61,062 nt of DNA. It comes from Candidatus Bipolaricaulota bacterium. GTDB taxonomy: Bacteria > Bipolaricaulota > Bipolaricaulia > M55B111. Below are positions 31,701 through 40,660 of the stretch, piece after piece. Made by a program: the position numbers and the translations under genes. The notes below the pieces were generated by a model. The model was given only the letters and a program-made list of their open reading frames with translations, searched no databases and had not been told where the DNA came from. The stretch is taken from the NCBI GenBank assembly GCA_018400715.1, contig JAGYME010000007.1, positions 1-61,062 on the forward strand. Direction: 5' to 3'. Each line of letters opens with the position of its first letter. Within the stretch, counting starts at the first letter, position 1.

Positions 31701-33341
31701 TTACATCTTCTGAGGCGCAGATACTCCGAGTATTTGCAGAAGCGACTGGAGGGTAACCTGAACGCCCTTACAAAGACCAAGACGTGCCCGGCTAAGCTCC
31801 TCGTCGTCCACTAGCACCCGATACTTGTTGTAGTAAGTGTGAAATAAGGAGGCCAGTTCCTCGCCATAGCTCGCCAGGTGGTGTGGACCGTAGTCGAGCG
31901 CAGCTACCTCGACCGTTTCAGGGTATCTATCCATCAACTTTATGAGCTCCAGTTCTTCTGGCTCGTCGAGCTTATCGACGTTTAGCTCCCGGTAGTCCAG
32001 TTCGCCAGGAGATTGCTCGGCCTTATTAAAGATACTGACGATCCGCGTGTAGGCGTACTGGATGTAGTATACGGGGTTTTCCATGGACCGCTCTTTAGCC
32101 AGATCGTAGTCAAACTCCAGGTGACTCTCCGGCTTCCGGGCCACCATGAAATATCTCACCACGTCCGAACCCAGGTCGTCGATGAGGTCCTTCATGGTAA
32201 TGAACTCGCCCTTTCTGGTTGACATCCTCCTGATCTCTCCGTCCTTCGACAGGCTGACGAACTGGTTGATGAGGACCTGGTAAAAGTCGTCGGGCAGACC
32301 TAACTTCCTGAGCCCGGCATTCATGTTCTCCACATGCCGCTGGTGATCAGCGCCGAGGAGGACTAGGGCTCTGTCAAAGCCCCGGTCGTATTTATCCTTA
32401 TGGTAGGCCAGATCGGGTAGGAGGTAGGTAGGATCTCCGTCGCTCTTAACCAACACGACGTCCTGAGGTGCTCCTTCTTCCTCCGCCTTGAGCCATACCG
32501 CGCCGTCCTCTTCGTAGGTGGCGTCGTTGTCCTCGAGGGTGGCCAGGGTCTTCTCGACCTCACCGTTCCGGTGAAGTTCTGACTCGCTGAACCAGTTATC
32601 AAACTTCACCTCGAGGCTCCGCAGGTCCCCTTTGATTCGATCGACCATCTCGGTGAGCCCGATTTCCTTAAAGAACTCCTCGGTTTCGTCATCCCATTTG
32701 GTGTAGTCGTCGCCGTATTCTTCTACGACCGACCTGGCAATATCTATGAGGTAGTCTCCCTTATACCCTTCCTCCGGGGTTTCCACGTCGTGACCAAGCT
32801 GCTGCATGTACCGGGCCCACAGGGTGTGGGCCATTACTTTCATCTGCCTTCCCTCGTCGTTGAAGTAGTACTCCGTAAACACGTCATAACCGATGCTCCT
32901 GTACAAGGAGGCCAGGACGTCGCCGAGCACGGCCTGACGGCAGTGTCCCACGGTCAGCGGTCCGGTGGGGTTGGAAGAGACGAACTCGATTTGAACTCTC
33001 TCGGCTCTCGGCTCGCGCACTCCCGTCAGGGGATCGTTTGCCTCAAGCAACGTAAGCAGCGACTCGCGGAGGTAACTTCCGGAAAGCACGAAGTTTATGA
33101 AGCCGGGACCGGCCACGGATACCCGGTCAAACGGTTCGCTCTCGATCGCATCGGCGATCTCTTCGGCTATCTCCCGCGGTATCCCCTGACCGTCCGAACC
33201 CAGTTCCAGGGCAACGTTGGTGGAGAAATCTCCGTGGTCCGGGTTGCTCGGTTCCTCCACGCGGAGAAGGTCTCCGTCGATTTCGTAATCAAGATCCTCT
33301 AAAGTCCCCGATAATAAGTCTCTAATCTCTTTTTTAAACAT
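31701..33341 (-). CDS. argS: arginyl-tRNA synthetase
   Basis: 546 aa class I synthetase. The N-terminal tRNA-recognition domain is followed by EFVSSNPTGPLTVGHCRQAVLGD, where the HIGH box reads VGHC. A KMSKS loop counterpart is RMSTRKGEFITM. The anticodon domain ends in LLQILGVSAPQKM, the common ArgS ending. It is the first gene of the argS-ftsY-ppdK set; no strong ribosome binding site is visible. Confidence 0.96.
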   Translation of the reverse strand: MFKKEIRDLLSGTLEDLDYEIDGDLLRVEEPSNPDHGDFSTNVALELGSDGQGIPREIAEEIADAIESEPFDRVSVAGPGFINFVLSGSYLRESLLTLLEANDPLTGVREPRAERVQIEFVSSNPTGPLTVGHCRQAVLGDVLASLYRSIGYDVFTEYYFNDEGRQMKVMAHTLWARYMQQLGHDVETPEEGYKGDYLIDIARSVVEEYGDDYTKWDDETEEFFKEIGLTEMVDRIKGDLRSLEVKFDNWFSESELHRNGEVEKTLATLEDNDATYEEDGAVWLKAEEEGAPQDVVLVKSDGDPTYLLPDLAYHKDKYDRGFDRALVLLGADHQRHVENMNAGLRKLGLPDDFYQVLINQFVSLSKDGEIRRMSTRKGEFITMKDLIDDLGSDVVRYFMVARKPESHLEFDYDLAKERSMENPVYYIQYAYTRIVSIFNKAEQSPGELDYRELNVDKLDEPEELELIKLMDRYPETVEVAALDYGPHHLASYGEELASLFHTYYNKYRVLVDDEELSRARLGLCKGVQVTLQSLLQILGVSAPQKM

Positions 33342-33424
33342 TTAATTATATGGATTCCTGAATTAATGGAAGAATAATCCGTAATGGGAAGAGGAATAAA
33401 TAGGTTACGTAAAAAATACCCGTC

Positions 33425-33688
33425 TTATTCTTCGTAGTTTATGATAAACCTTATACCCGTTTTCTCTTCACCTTCTATCTCTAGATCTATAAATCCTGGG
33501 ACAACTGTAAGTTTATCTTCCCCGGCATCCAGCAAACGGCGGGCAATTGCAATAGCCTTCACGGCCTGGTTAACGGCTCCGGCACCTATCGTGCGCGTTT
33601 CCACGATTCCATCGCTTTCTATAGCACCAGCGATAGCACCTGCGACAGAGTTTGGGTTGGATTTTGATGCAACTTTTAGTATTTCCAT
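33425..33688 (-). CDS. spoVS: SpoVS-family protein
   Basis: 87 aa, small Alba-like fold: MEILKVASKSNPNSVAGAIAGAI and IGAGAVNQAVKAIAIARR are the SpoVS signatures. In Bacillus it affects spore-coat assembly and septation, but the family is widespread in non-sporulating lineages, where it is thought to bind nucleic acid. AGGAGG 9 bases before the ATG fixes the start; the frame runs nine codons further without a site. It is likely monocistronic, 84 bases upstream of argS. Confidence 0.95.
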   Translation of the reverse strand: MEILKVASKSNPNSVAGAIAGAIESDGIVETRTIGAGAVNQAVKAIAIARRLLDAGEDKLTVVPGFIDLEIEGEEKTGIRFIINYEE

Positions 33689-33901
33689 GGCCAATAACCT
33701 CCTATACTGCGGCAAGACGAAAAAGAGTTTATATTATTATATCTTACAGGTTATGCCGTTAACTATAAGCTGCAACAACTGCCCAAATTATTCCTGTTTT
33801 TGCCATACAGCCGAAATTTACTTATCCATGCATTATCTTAATAAACGGGAGATAAATTATCAACTTTTTGGCCTCGTCTCCCATGAATTCGCCAGTTTAG
33901 G

Positions 33902-34798
33902 TTAGCCTGCCCTCTGACGTCTGTACTCCATCACCCTATCCAGGTTGACCCTGTCGGCAGGGTCTCCGTCCAACTCTTCCTTGGGGGTCTCCAGGATCAA
34001 CGGAACTCCCACGAGCCTGGGCTCGTTGATCATCGCGCGAAACCCTTTGTCGCCGATCTCACCCTGGCCTATGTGGTCATGTCTGTCCTTGTTGGAGCCC
34101 AGTTCGCCCTGCGAATCGTTGAGGTGGAGCAACTTCAAGTTATCGAGGCCGACGGCAGAATCGAACTCGTCCAGCGCAGCCCCCAATCCCTCGGCTGACC
34201 CCAGGTCGTAGCCAGCTGCAAAACCGTGACACGTATCGACGCAGACGCCAAACCGGTCGGGCTCGTCCAGCTGAGACAGCACCCGTCCCAGTTCTTCGAA
34301 GTCCGACCCCAGGGTAGTTCCCGCACCGGCGGTGTTTTCCAAAAGTATCGCCGTCTTCGAGTTCTGAAACTCGTCGGTCTTCTCGATCTCCCTCAGTGCA
34401 GCCACAAGACGAGAGATCCCCGCATCCAGCCCCGACCCCGTGTGGGCACCGATGTGGGTGTTGATGGCCGGTATATCCAGGGAGTCAGCCCGCCGAATTT
34501 CCTCGACCAGGCCACGCTTCGACTTTTCCCAGAGTTCGTCCCTGGGTGAAGCCAGGTTCAACAGGTAGCTGGTGTGGATCACCACGTAGACTATTCCGTA
34601 CTCTTCCCTGTTTTCCTTGAACCGTTCGATCTCGTCTTCCTCAAGCGTCCTCGTCTTCCAGGACCTGACGTTCTGCGAAAAGATCTGCAGCGCGTTCATG
34701 TCTAATTCAGCCGCCCGGTCGAGGGCCTTATCCACCCCTCCCGAGATCGACATGTGCGCGCCGAGGACCATGTTTAGTTCGCCGGGATTAGTCGCCAT
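33902..34798 (-). CDS. nfo: endonuclease IV (AP endonuclease)
   Basis: 298 aa TIM-barrel enzyme with three zinc ions that cuts DNA at abasic sites. It shows LGAHMSISGG, ALQIFSQNVRSW, INTHIGAHTGSG, LLENTAGAG, VCVDTCHGFAAGYDL, LLHLNDSQGELGSNKDRHDHIGQGEIG and ILETP, all metal-ligand blocks. The first ATG is kept, although an ATG nine codons later is possible. It overlaps tatD by 11 bases, so DNA-repair and nuclease functions are coupled. Confidence 0.96.
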   Translation of the reverse strand: MATNPGELNMVLGAHMSISGGVDKALDRAAELDMNALQIFSQNVRSWKTRTLEEDEIERFKENREEYGIVYVVIHTSYLLNLASPRDELWEKSKRGLVEEIRRADSLDIPAINTHIGAHTGSGLDAGISRLVAALREIEKTDEFQNSKTAILLENTAGAGTTLGSDFEELGRVLSQLDEPDRFGVCVDTCHGFAAGYDLGSAEGLGAALDEFDSAVGLDNLKLLHLNDSQGELGSNKDRHDHIGQGEIGDKGFRAMINEPRLVGVPLILETPKEELDGDPADRVNLDRVMEYRRQRAG

Positions 34799-35567
34799 TT
34801 AACTTAAACAACCTCCCCGCGTTTTCTGTCGTAGATTCCCTTACCTCGTCAACGGATATTCCCTTTAACTGGGCGATCGTCTCCGCGACGTATTTCACGA
34901 AGATCGGCTCGTTCCGCTTCCCGCGGTGCGGCTGCGGAGTCAAGTAGGGGGAATCGGTCTCAACGAGCAGCTTCTCAAGAGGGATCCTCCCTACGGCACG
35001 GCGAAATCTTTCCTCGCCCTTAAACGTCAGCGGCCCGCTAATCCCCAGATGGAACCCGAGGTCGATAAACTCGCGCGCCAGCTCCTCTCCTCCGGAGTAG
35101 CTATGGATTACTCCCTCCGGCAGGCTATCCAGGGACCTCATCGTCTCGAGGGTATCCGCGGTCGACTCCCGGTTGTGAATCGAGACGGGCAGGCCGAGTT
35201 CTCTTGCCAGCCGTAATTGTTTCACGAATACGTCCTTCTGGACGTCCCGTGGCGACAGGTCCCTGTAGTAATCGAGGCCGATCTCTCCGATAGCCTTGAC
35301 GACGGGGGATCCCGCCAGTTCGCGGAGAGCGTCTATTGACCCGTCAGCGAAGTGTTTGGCCTCGTGGGGGTGAAAACCGACGGCCGAGAAGACCCCATCG
35401 TACTTCTCACCCAGCTCTACCGAAAATTCACTCGTGGGCATGTCGACGCCCATCTCTAAGACTCCCACTCCCTCGCGGCTGGCGCGGTCGATCACCTCTT
35501 TTCGGTCATCGTCGTACTGTCCCGACGTAAGGTGCGCGTGACTGTCGAAAAGTCTAAATTCGGTCAT
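34788..35567 (-). CDS. tatD: TatD-family metal-dependent DNase
   Basis: 259 aa amidohydrolase-type barrel. Metal ligands appear in DSHAHL, IGEIGLDYYRD, SIHNRE, VIHSYSG and VETDSPYLTPQPHRGKRNEP. Family members act as 3'-5' exonucleases or quality-control deacylases of D-aminoacyl-tRNA. It sits between nnr and nfo on one strand with 6-base and overlapping junctions. Confidence 0.95.
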   Translation of the reverse strand: MTEFRLFDSHAHLTSGQYDDDRKEVIDRASREGVGVLEMGVDMPTSEFSVELGEKYDGVFSAVGFHPHEAKHFADGSIDALRELAGSPVVKAIGEIGLDYYRDLSPRDVQKDVFVKQLRLARELGLPVSIHNRESTADTLETMRSLDSLPEGVIHSYSGGEELAREFIDLGFHLGISGPLTFKGEERFRRAVGRIPLEKLLVETDSPYLTPQPHRGKRNEPIFVKYVAETIAQLKGISVDEVRESTTENAGRLFKLNGD

Positions 35568-35573
35568 GTTAGT

Positions 35574-37115
35574 TTATCCATTCCTCCATTCTGTTAATAT
35601 CGAACCAATAAGCCCAACTAAATTTCCCGGTTGCAGGGAATCCACGCCGTAGTCCCGGGCACCCATCTCGCCAATCCGGCAGTGGAGCCAGGCGCCTATC
35701 TGAGCCGCCCGATAGGGGTCTACGCCCTGACTAAGAAAACTTCCAATAAGGCCGGTCAGCACGTCCCCGCTACCCCCCTTCGCTAGCCCGCTGTTGGGAC
35801 AGCTGGCGACGGAAGTCTCGCCGTCCGGACTGCTAATAACTGTGGGTACTCCCTTCAACAGAAGCGTGACTCCGTGTTCTCGGGCGAAGTCGGGCGCAAT
35901 CTCAAACCTGTCCGCGTCTACCTCGGCCGGCGTCCTACCCAAAAGACATGCGAGCTCCCCCGGATGAGGTGTCATTACCGCGTCAGACAGACCCTGAATT
36001 TCCTTGACGTTTCCCCTGTAGGCAAAGATAGCGTCGGCGTCAACGACTTTGGGGAGGTCTACCTGGGCGAGGTAGTCCCTTACCAGTTCCCGGGTAGTCT
36101 CCGCCCGGCCGATTCCCGGACCGACCGCGACGGCATCCTTTCCCTCCGTCTCTTCCAGCAATCTCTCGCGGGATACCATACCGAGATGCCCGCCTTCATC
36201 GGGAATTCCCAGATTAAGCGCCTCCAGAAGGTTACCCGCGACCACCCCATTCAGGGTCTCGGGAACGGCAGTAAAGACAAGCCCGGAACCGGACCTCAAC
36301 GCTGCTCTGGCACCGAGTATCGGTGCTCCAGTCATGCCGTCCGAACCACCGACGAGGATGAGCCTGCCAAACGTGCCCTTGTGTCCGGCCGGATCACGAG
36401 GGGGAAGGGCCCCACTTACGTATTCGTCGTCCAGCAGTCGCCATATCTCATCTGACTCCTGGCACATCTGCTCGGGATAGTCTACGGAAGCGACGAACTG
36501 TCTACCGACGTATCCTAACCCGTCCGCGGTCAGCGTCCCCAGCTTTGTCGGGCTCATCGTAGCCGTAATATCGGCTTTTACCGCTTTACCTTCAGGTTTT
36601 CCCGTATCTCCCGGTAGTCCAGACGGGACGTCAACGGAGACGACCGTGGTCGTGGTCGAGTTGATCCGGTCGACCAGGGCCGGATAATCGCCGCGCAGCG
36701 CTCCCTCGATCCCGATGCCGAATATAGCGTCGACTATCAACGGCGGATCTGCCGTGAGATCATCTATCAGATTCTTGCTGCAGGGCTCGCAGTGGTGGAC
36801 AAAACCGCTTATCCGCTTTAGTATCCGCGCGTTTCTCGCCGTCTCTTCCGAGAGCGAGTCGGTATCTCCAAGGATATACGTCCTCACGTCGACCCCGCTG
36901 TCGATCAACCGCCGGGCAATCACCAGTCCGTCTCCGCCGTTGTTTCCCTTACCGGCGATCACGATTGCTGAATCCGGTAGCTCGGGCAACTCCCGCTTGA
37001 TGATTTCCGTTGCACTCCGTCCCGCGTTTTCCATCAATACGGCCGAGGGGATGTCCCACTCCTCGATCGCCTTTCTGTCCAGTTCCTTCACGCCATTCGT
37101 GTTGGTAACGTACAT
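35574..37115 (-). CDS. nnr: bifunctional NAD(P)H-hydrate epimerase / dehydratase
   Basis: 513 aa fusion. The N-terminal YjeF_N epimerase (about 1-210) has PSAVLMENAGRSATEII and GKGNNGGDGLVIARRL. The C-terminal ADP- or ATP-dependent dehydratase (about 225-510) has GTFGRLILVGGSDGMTGAPILGARAALRSGSGLV, TPHPGELACLLG and GSGDVLTGLIGSFL. Together they repair hydrated NADH and NADPH. It is the first gene of nnr-tatD-nfo. A tandem-repeat spacer lies directly upstream. Confidence 0.96.
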   Translation of the reverse strand: MYVTNTNGVKELDRKAIEEWDIPSAVLMENAGRSATEIIKRELPELPDSAIVIAGKGNNGGDGLVIARRLIDSGVDVRTYILGDTDSLSEETARNARILKRISGFVHHCEPCSKNLIDDLTADPPLIVDAIFGIGIEGALRGDYPALVDRINSTTTTVVSVDVPSGLPGDTGKPEGKAVKADITATMSPTKLGTLTADGLGYVGRQFVASVDYPEQMCQESDEIWRLLDDEYVSGALPPRDPAGHKGTFGRLILVGGSDGMTGAPILGARAALRSGSGLVFTAVPETLNGVVAGNLLEALNLGIPDEGGHLGMVSRERLLEETEGKDAVAVGPGIGRAETTRELVRDYLAQVDLPKVVDADAIFAYRGNVKEIQGLSDAVMTPHPGELACLLGRTPAEVDADRFEIAPDFAREHGVTLLLKGVPTVISSPDGETSVASCPNSGLAKGGSGDVLTGLIGSFLSQGVDPYRAAQIGAWLHCRIGEMGARDYGVDSLQPGNLVGLIGSILTEWRNG

Positions 37116-37139
37116 AACGAAAGTATTTTAGACGAAGGG

Positions 37140-37330
37140 AGGCGGGAGCACAACAAACATTTTCAGTCCGCAGTCCGTGGTCCGCAGTCCGTGGTCCGTG
37201 GTCAGAGCCAAGTTGGTTGATGAGTTGATGAGTTAATGTGTTAATGGGCAACAGGTAAAGGGTAACGACTAAATCCTAGAGCCCCCATTACCCGTTACAC
37301 ATTACACATTACCAATTAACCAATTAACAA
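37140..37330. repeat. degenerate 7-8-bp tandem repeat array A
   Basis: Between nnr and the nucleoside phosphorylase. It contains heptads built on CAGTCCG/TGGTCCG (37166-37203), octad-like words TTGATGAG/TTAATGTG (37214-37245), then ATTACCCG/TTACACA and CAATTAAC words. No open frame or promoter is evident. The same vocabulary recurs at 46.6, 50.6 and 59.2 kb. Confidence 0.7.
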
Positions 37331-37342
37331 ATCAACCCAATT

Positions 37343-38647
37343 TCACCGTATCCGGCGCTTAATCAATTCCCGCTCCTCCGGCTTCTCGTCCGCGACCGAG
37401 TACGCTTCTTCCATCAGCGTTACCGCTCGGTCGAGGTCCGCATCGTCGTTGTAATATATCCGAGCAAGGGGGTCACCCTCGTGTGCCTCGTCACCGACCC
37501 GCTTTTCAATCCTCACACCGACTCCGGGGTCGATCACGTCTCCCTTCTCCTTTCTGCCGGCACCGAGGGCGCCGGCGGCCCGTCCAACCTTCAGCGCGTC
37601 CACTTCTTCTACGTAACCACTTCCGGACGCATACACGGTCCGCTCGTTCTCCGCCCCCGGCAGGAACCCGAAGTCGTCAATTATCCGCGGGTCTCCGCCC
37701 TGCCCTTCCACCATATCAGAAAACTTCTCCAGGGCGTCGCCGGAAGTGATCCGGCGGCGCGCTTCCTCAACGGCCCCAGCGAGAGAATCTATCCCTCCCG
37801 ACTGCAGGTACAGCTCGGCGGCAAGGTTTATCGATACCTCCGCGAGGTCGCTTTCGACGTCGCCTTTCAGCACCCTTATCGCTTCCTCGACCTCGAGTGC
37901 GTTGCCGGCGGAATTTCCGAGAGGTTGATTCATGTCGGTGACGAGCGCCGTCACGTTCAACCCAAACAGCTCGCCGACCTCCCGGCAACCTCGACCGAGG
38001 GCCGTGGCGTCATCCATGCTCTTCATGAAGGCGCCCTTTCCTACCTTGACGTCGAGGACCACCCCGTCGGGACTGCAGGCGATCTTCTTGCTCATGATGC
38101 TGCTGATAATCAGGGGAAGGGACTCAACCGTGCCGGTCACGTCCCGCAGGGCGTAAAGCTTCTGGTCGGCCGGGACGAGGTCCAGCGTATGTTCCATAAT
38201 CGCCAGGCCCTTATCCTCGACCGCGGAGACGAATTCCTCGTTCGACAGGTCGACCTGGAAACCGGGTATCGACTCCAGCTTGTCTATCGTCCCTCCGGTA
38301 TGGCCTAGCCCCCTGCCGGAGAGCTTGCCGATCTTCATGCCCAGAGAGGCAACAAGGGGGGAGAGCACCAGCGATACGCTGTCGCCGACGCCGCCCGTGG
38401 AATGTTTATCGACCTTGAATCCGGTTACTCTGGAGAGATCAAGAGTTCCGCCGGAGTTAGCCATGCTCTCGGTCAGCGACTTCGTCTCCTGGCCATCCAT
38501 GCCGTTGAAGTAGATCGCCATGAGGAGGGCGGACATCTGATAATCGGGGACCTCGCCGTCGACGTAGTTACGGACTATCCAGTCTATCTCTTCCGAGGTC
38601 AGCTTCCCTCCATCTCTCTTCTTTAGCAGTAAATCGAGGAAATCCAT
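37343..38647 (-). CDS. pdp: pyrimidine-nucleoside (thymidine) phosphorylase
   Basis: 434 aa, the length of bacterial PyNP/DeoA. It splits thymidine, uridine or deoxyuridine into base and (deoxy)ribose 1-phosphate. Key blocks are KHSTGGVGDSVSLVLSPLVASLG (phosphate site), GRGLGHTGGTIDKLESIPGF and DVKVGKGAFMKS. The C-terminal domain has GRAAGALGAGR. A GTG immediately precedes the ATG; either is compatible with GGGAG upstream. It ends the nucleoside-transport operon, four bases from the permease gene, so imported nucleosides are degraded directly. Confidence 0.96.
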   Translation of the reverse strand: MDFLDLLLKKRDGGKLTSEEIDWIVRNYVDGEVPDYQMSALLMAIYFNGMDGQETKSLTESMANSGGTLDLSRVTGFKVDKHSTGGVGDSVSLVLSPLVASLGMKIGKLSGRGLGHTGGTIDKLESIPGFQVDLSNEEFVSAVEDKGLAIMEHTLDLVPADQKLYALRDVTGTVESLPLIISSIMSKKIACSPDGVVLDVKVGKGAFMKSMDDATALGRGCREVGELFGLNVTALVTDMNQPLGNSAGNALEVEEAIRVLKGDVESDLAEVSINLAAELYLQSGGIDSLAGAVEEARRRITSGDALEKFSDMVEGQGGDPRIIDDFGFLPGAENERTVYASGSGYVEEVDALKVGRAAGALGAGRKEKGDVIDPGVGVRIEKRVGDEAHEGDPLARIYYNDDADLDRAVTLMEEAYSVADEKPEERELIKRRIR

Positions 38648-38653
38648 CACGGG

Positions 38654-39562
38654 TTACTCCCTCTTATACGGTTCCCCGAGCTTATCCGGGAACCTCGCCC
38701 GGCCAATGGCTCCGGCTACCGCCAGGAGGGTGACGACGTAGGGGGTCATCAGGATGAACTGCCAGGGGATAACCTGTTTGATCACGGGAGCACTCGAGAC
38801 CCAGACCCCGAGGCTGTCGAAAAACCCGAATATGAAGCCCCCCAGAAGCGCTAACAGGGGGTTGAGCTTGCTAAAGACTACCGTCGCCAGGGCGATGAAG
38901 CCACGACCCGCCGCCAGGTCTTTCGTCAGCACGCCGAACCAGTCGACGGCCATAAACGCACCTCCGAAGCCGGCCAGTCCCGCCCCCACTACCGTGGAGA
39001 AGAACCGGACACGCTCGACGTTCACTCCGGCCACATCAGCGGCCCGGGGGTGCTCACCGCTGATGTTTATCTTCAACCCCAGCTTGGTCCTGTTCAGTAT
39101 GTAGTAGACGCCGGCGACGATCAGCAGGGTAATTATCATAATGTAGCTAATTCCCCCAAATGGGGTTGCGATCTTCGGCATCCTCACCGACGAAGGAACT
39201 ACGTGGTGACCGGGGGTGCTCCAGACGGCGATAAGGCCAAAGGCCATCAGACCGCCGCCAAAGAGGTTGATGCCGACACCGCTGATCACCTGATCCCCTT
39301 TGAGGTACACGCTAATAATCCCGTGAATAACTCCAATTAACAGCCCCACAACTATCCCGACTACGAGGCCGACGTAGGGCGACCCGGTTGACTGAGCACC
39401 TATCGTCCCCACGAAGGCGCTGATCAGGAGGATCCCTTCCAGGCCGATATCTATCACGCCGGACCGCTCGCCGATTATCTCACCGACAGCGGCCAGGGTA
39501 ATTGGCACCATCGCGTTCAGTGAGATGATCAATATCTTTAAGAAACTCGTAAGTATATCCAT
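38654..39562 (-). CDS. nucleoside ABC transporter permease (NupQ/YufQ type)
   Basis: 302 aa, about nine membrane segments. The start LISLNAMVPITLAAVGEIIGERSGVIDIGLEGILLI and GVWVSSAPVIKQVIPWQFILMTPYVVTLLAV near the end are typical of the BMP-transporter second permease. It partners with the larger permease directly upstream and the double ATPase. A GGGGAG site precedes the ATG. It forms the membrane channel for nucleosides. Confidence 0.94.
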   Translation of the reverse strand: MDILTSFLKILIISLNAMVPITLAAVGEIIGERSGVIDIGLEGILLISAFVGTIGAQSTGSPYVGLVVGIVVGLLIGVIHGIISVYLKGDQVISGVGINLFGGGLMAFGLIAVWSTPGHHVVPSSVRMPKIATPFGGISYIMIITLLIVAGVYYILNRTKLGLKINISGEHPRAADVAGVNVERVRFFSTVVGAGLAGFGGAFMAVDWFGVLTKDLAAGRGFIALATVVFSKLNPLLALLGGFIFGFFDSLGVWVSSAPVIKQVIPWQFILMTPYVVTLLAVAGAIGRARFPDKLGEPYKRE

Positions 39563-39564
39563 GG

Positions 39565-40641
39565 CTAACTCCCCTTCACCTCGCTAATCCAGTTCTTCAA
39601 GCCCGGGGTCAACCTGGACCAGAGGTTCATCAATTCGGGAGCGGCGAGGGCAATGATTATCACACCCTGGATTACTCTAACCATCTCCAGCGGGACTCCG
39701 GCGGTGATCTGCATGGTCCTCGCCCCGACGTTCAAGCCGGCAAAGAAGATTGCGGCAAATATCACTCCAATCGGATGGTTTCTCCCGATCAGGGCGACGC
39801 CGATTCCGTCGAATCCCAGGTTCCTCACGGTGGAAAAGTCGGCGTAGATAGCGAAGGTCGGAGGGTGACCGATTATCTGCAGCGCCCCGGCCAACCCGGC
39901 CGCCATTCCCCCCAGGATGAACGTGGAATTGATGGAGAAGTTCTCGTTTATCCCAGCGTAATTGGCCGCCCCGGGGTTCTTCCCGACGACGCGAATCTCG
40001 AAGCCAAGGGTAGTCTTCCAGACGACGAAGTAGATCAGCAGGGCGAAGATTACCGCCGCGATCAGGGCAAATGTAAGACTGGTGCCACTCAACATGCCCG
40101 GCAGCCTCGCCGTGCTCGCCGCGCTAATCGACTTCTCCGCCCGTTGAGGATCACCCAGCCAGTCGACGACAAGGTACATACCGAGGTAGAGAGCGATCCA
40201 GTTGAGCATTATCGTGGAGATTACTTCATGAATTCCCCGGGAAATCTTCAACGCGCTGGCCGGCATGCTCCACAGCGCCCCCGCCAGCATTCCGGCCAGT
40301 ATGGAGACAACTATATGAATTCCGACGGGCATGGCCACGGTACTGACGGCAACGGCCGCTATTGCCCCCATAAACATCTGTCCTTCGGCGCCAATGTTAA
40401 ACAGACCGCCACGCACGCCTATGGCGAAGGTCAACCCGGTAAGGATGAGCGGAGTGGCCTGAGCCAGGGTAGAACCAAATCCATACATGCTACCGGCCAC
40501 GGCGGAAAAAAGAGCGTTGTAGGCGGCAATAGGGGGGTAGCCCCAGAGCGCCATTATAATCGCCCCTCCCGCCAGGCCGACAAGGCCGGCGAGGACAGAA
40601 TTGATAACGGGTTTAAGTTTCGCGTAAATTTGTGTGATCAT
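39565..40641 (-). CDS. nucleoside ABC transporter permease (NupP/YufP type)
   Basis: 358 aa with nine to ten membrane segments. It contains LTGLTFAIGVRGGLFNIGAEGQMFMGAIAAV, the conserved loop of the family (VGLFNIGAEGQ), and GKNPGAANYAGINENFSI, the EAA-like coupling loop. It pairs with the second permease two bases downstream. Upstream it is 19 bases from the ATPase stop. Confidence 0.94.
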   Translation of the reverse strand: MITQIYAKLKPVINSVLAGLVGLAGGAIIMALWGYPPIAAYNALFSAVAGSMYGFGSTLAQATPLILTGLTFAIGVRGGLFNIGAEGQMFMGAIAAVAVSTVAMPVGIHIVVSILAGMLAGALWSMPASALKISRGIHEVISTIMLNWIALYLGMYLVVDWLGDPQRAEKSISAASTARLPGMLSGTSLTFALIAAVIFALLIYFVVWKTTLGFEIRVVGKNPGAANYAGINENFSINSTFILGGMAAGLAGALQIIGHPPTFAIYADFSTVRNLGFDGIGVALIGRNHPIGVIFAAIFFAGLNVGARTMQITAGVPLEMVRVIQGVIIIALAAPELMNLWSRLTPGLKNWISEVKGS

Positions 40642-40660
40642 TAAACTTTATTCCCACCTC

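Noticed and set aside
37481..38308. 275-codon plus-strand open frame opposite the nucleoside phosphorylase
   Set aside because: Antisense to well-conserved phosphorylase blocks; no ribosome binding site.
39775..40644. 289-codon open frame on the plus strand within the permease gene
   Set aside because: Shadow of the NupP-type permease. Its composition (Gly, Arg, Asp, Gln) and lack of hydrophobic core do not look like a protein.
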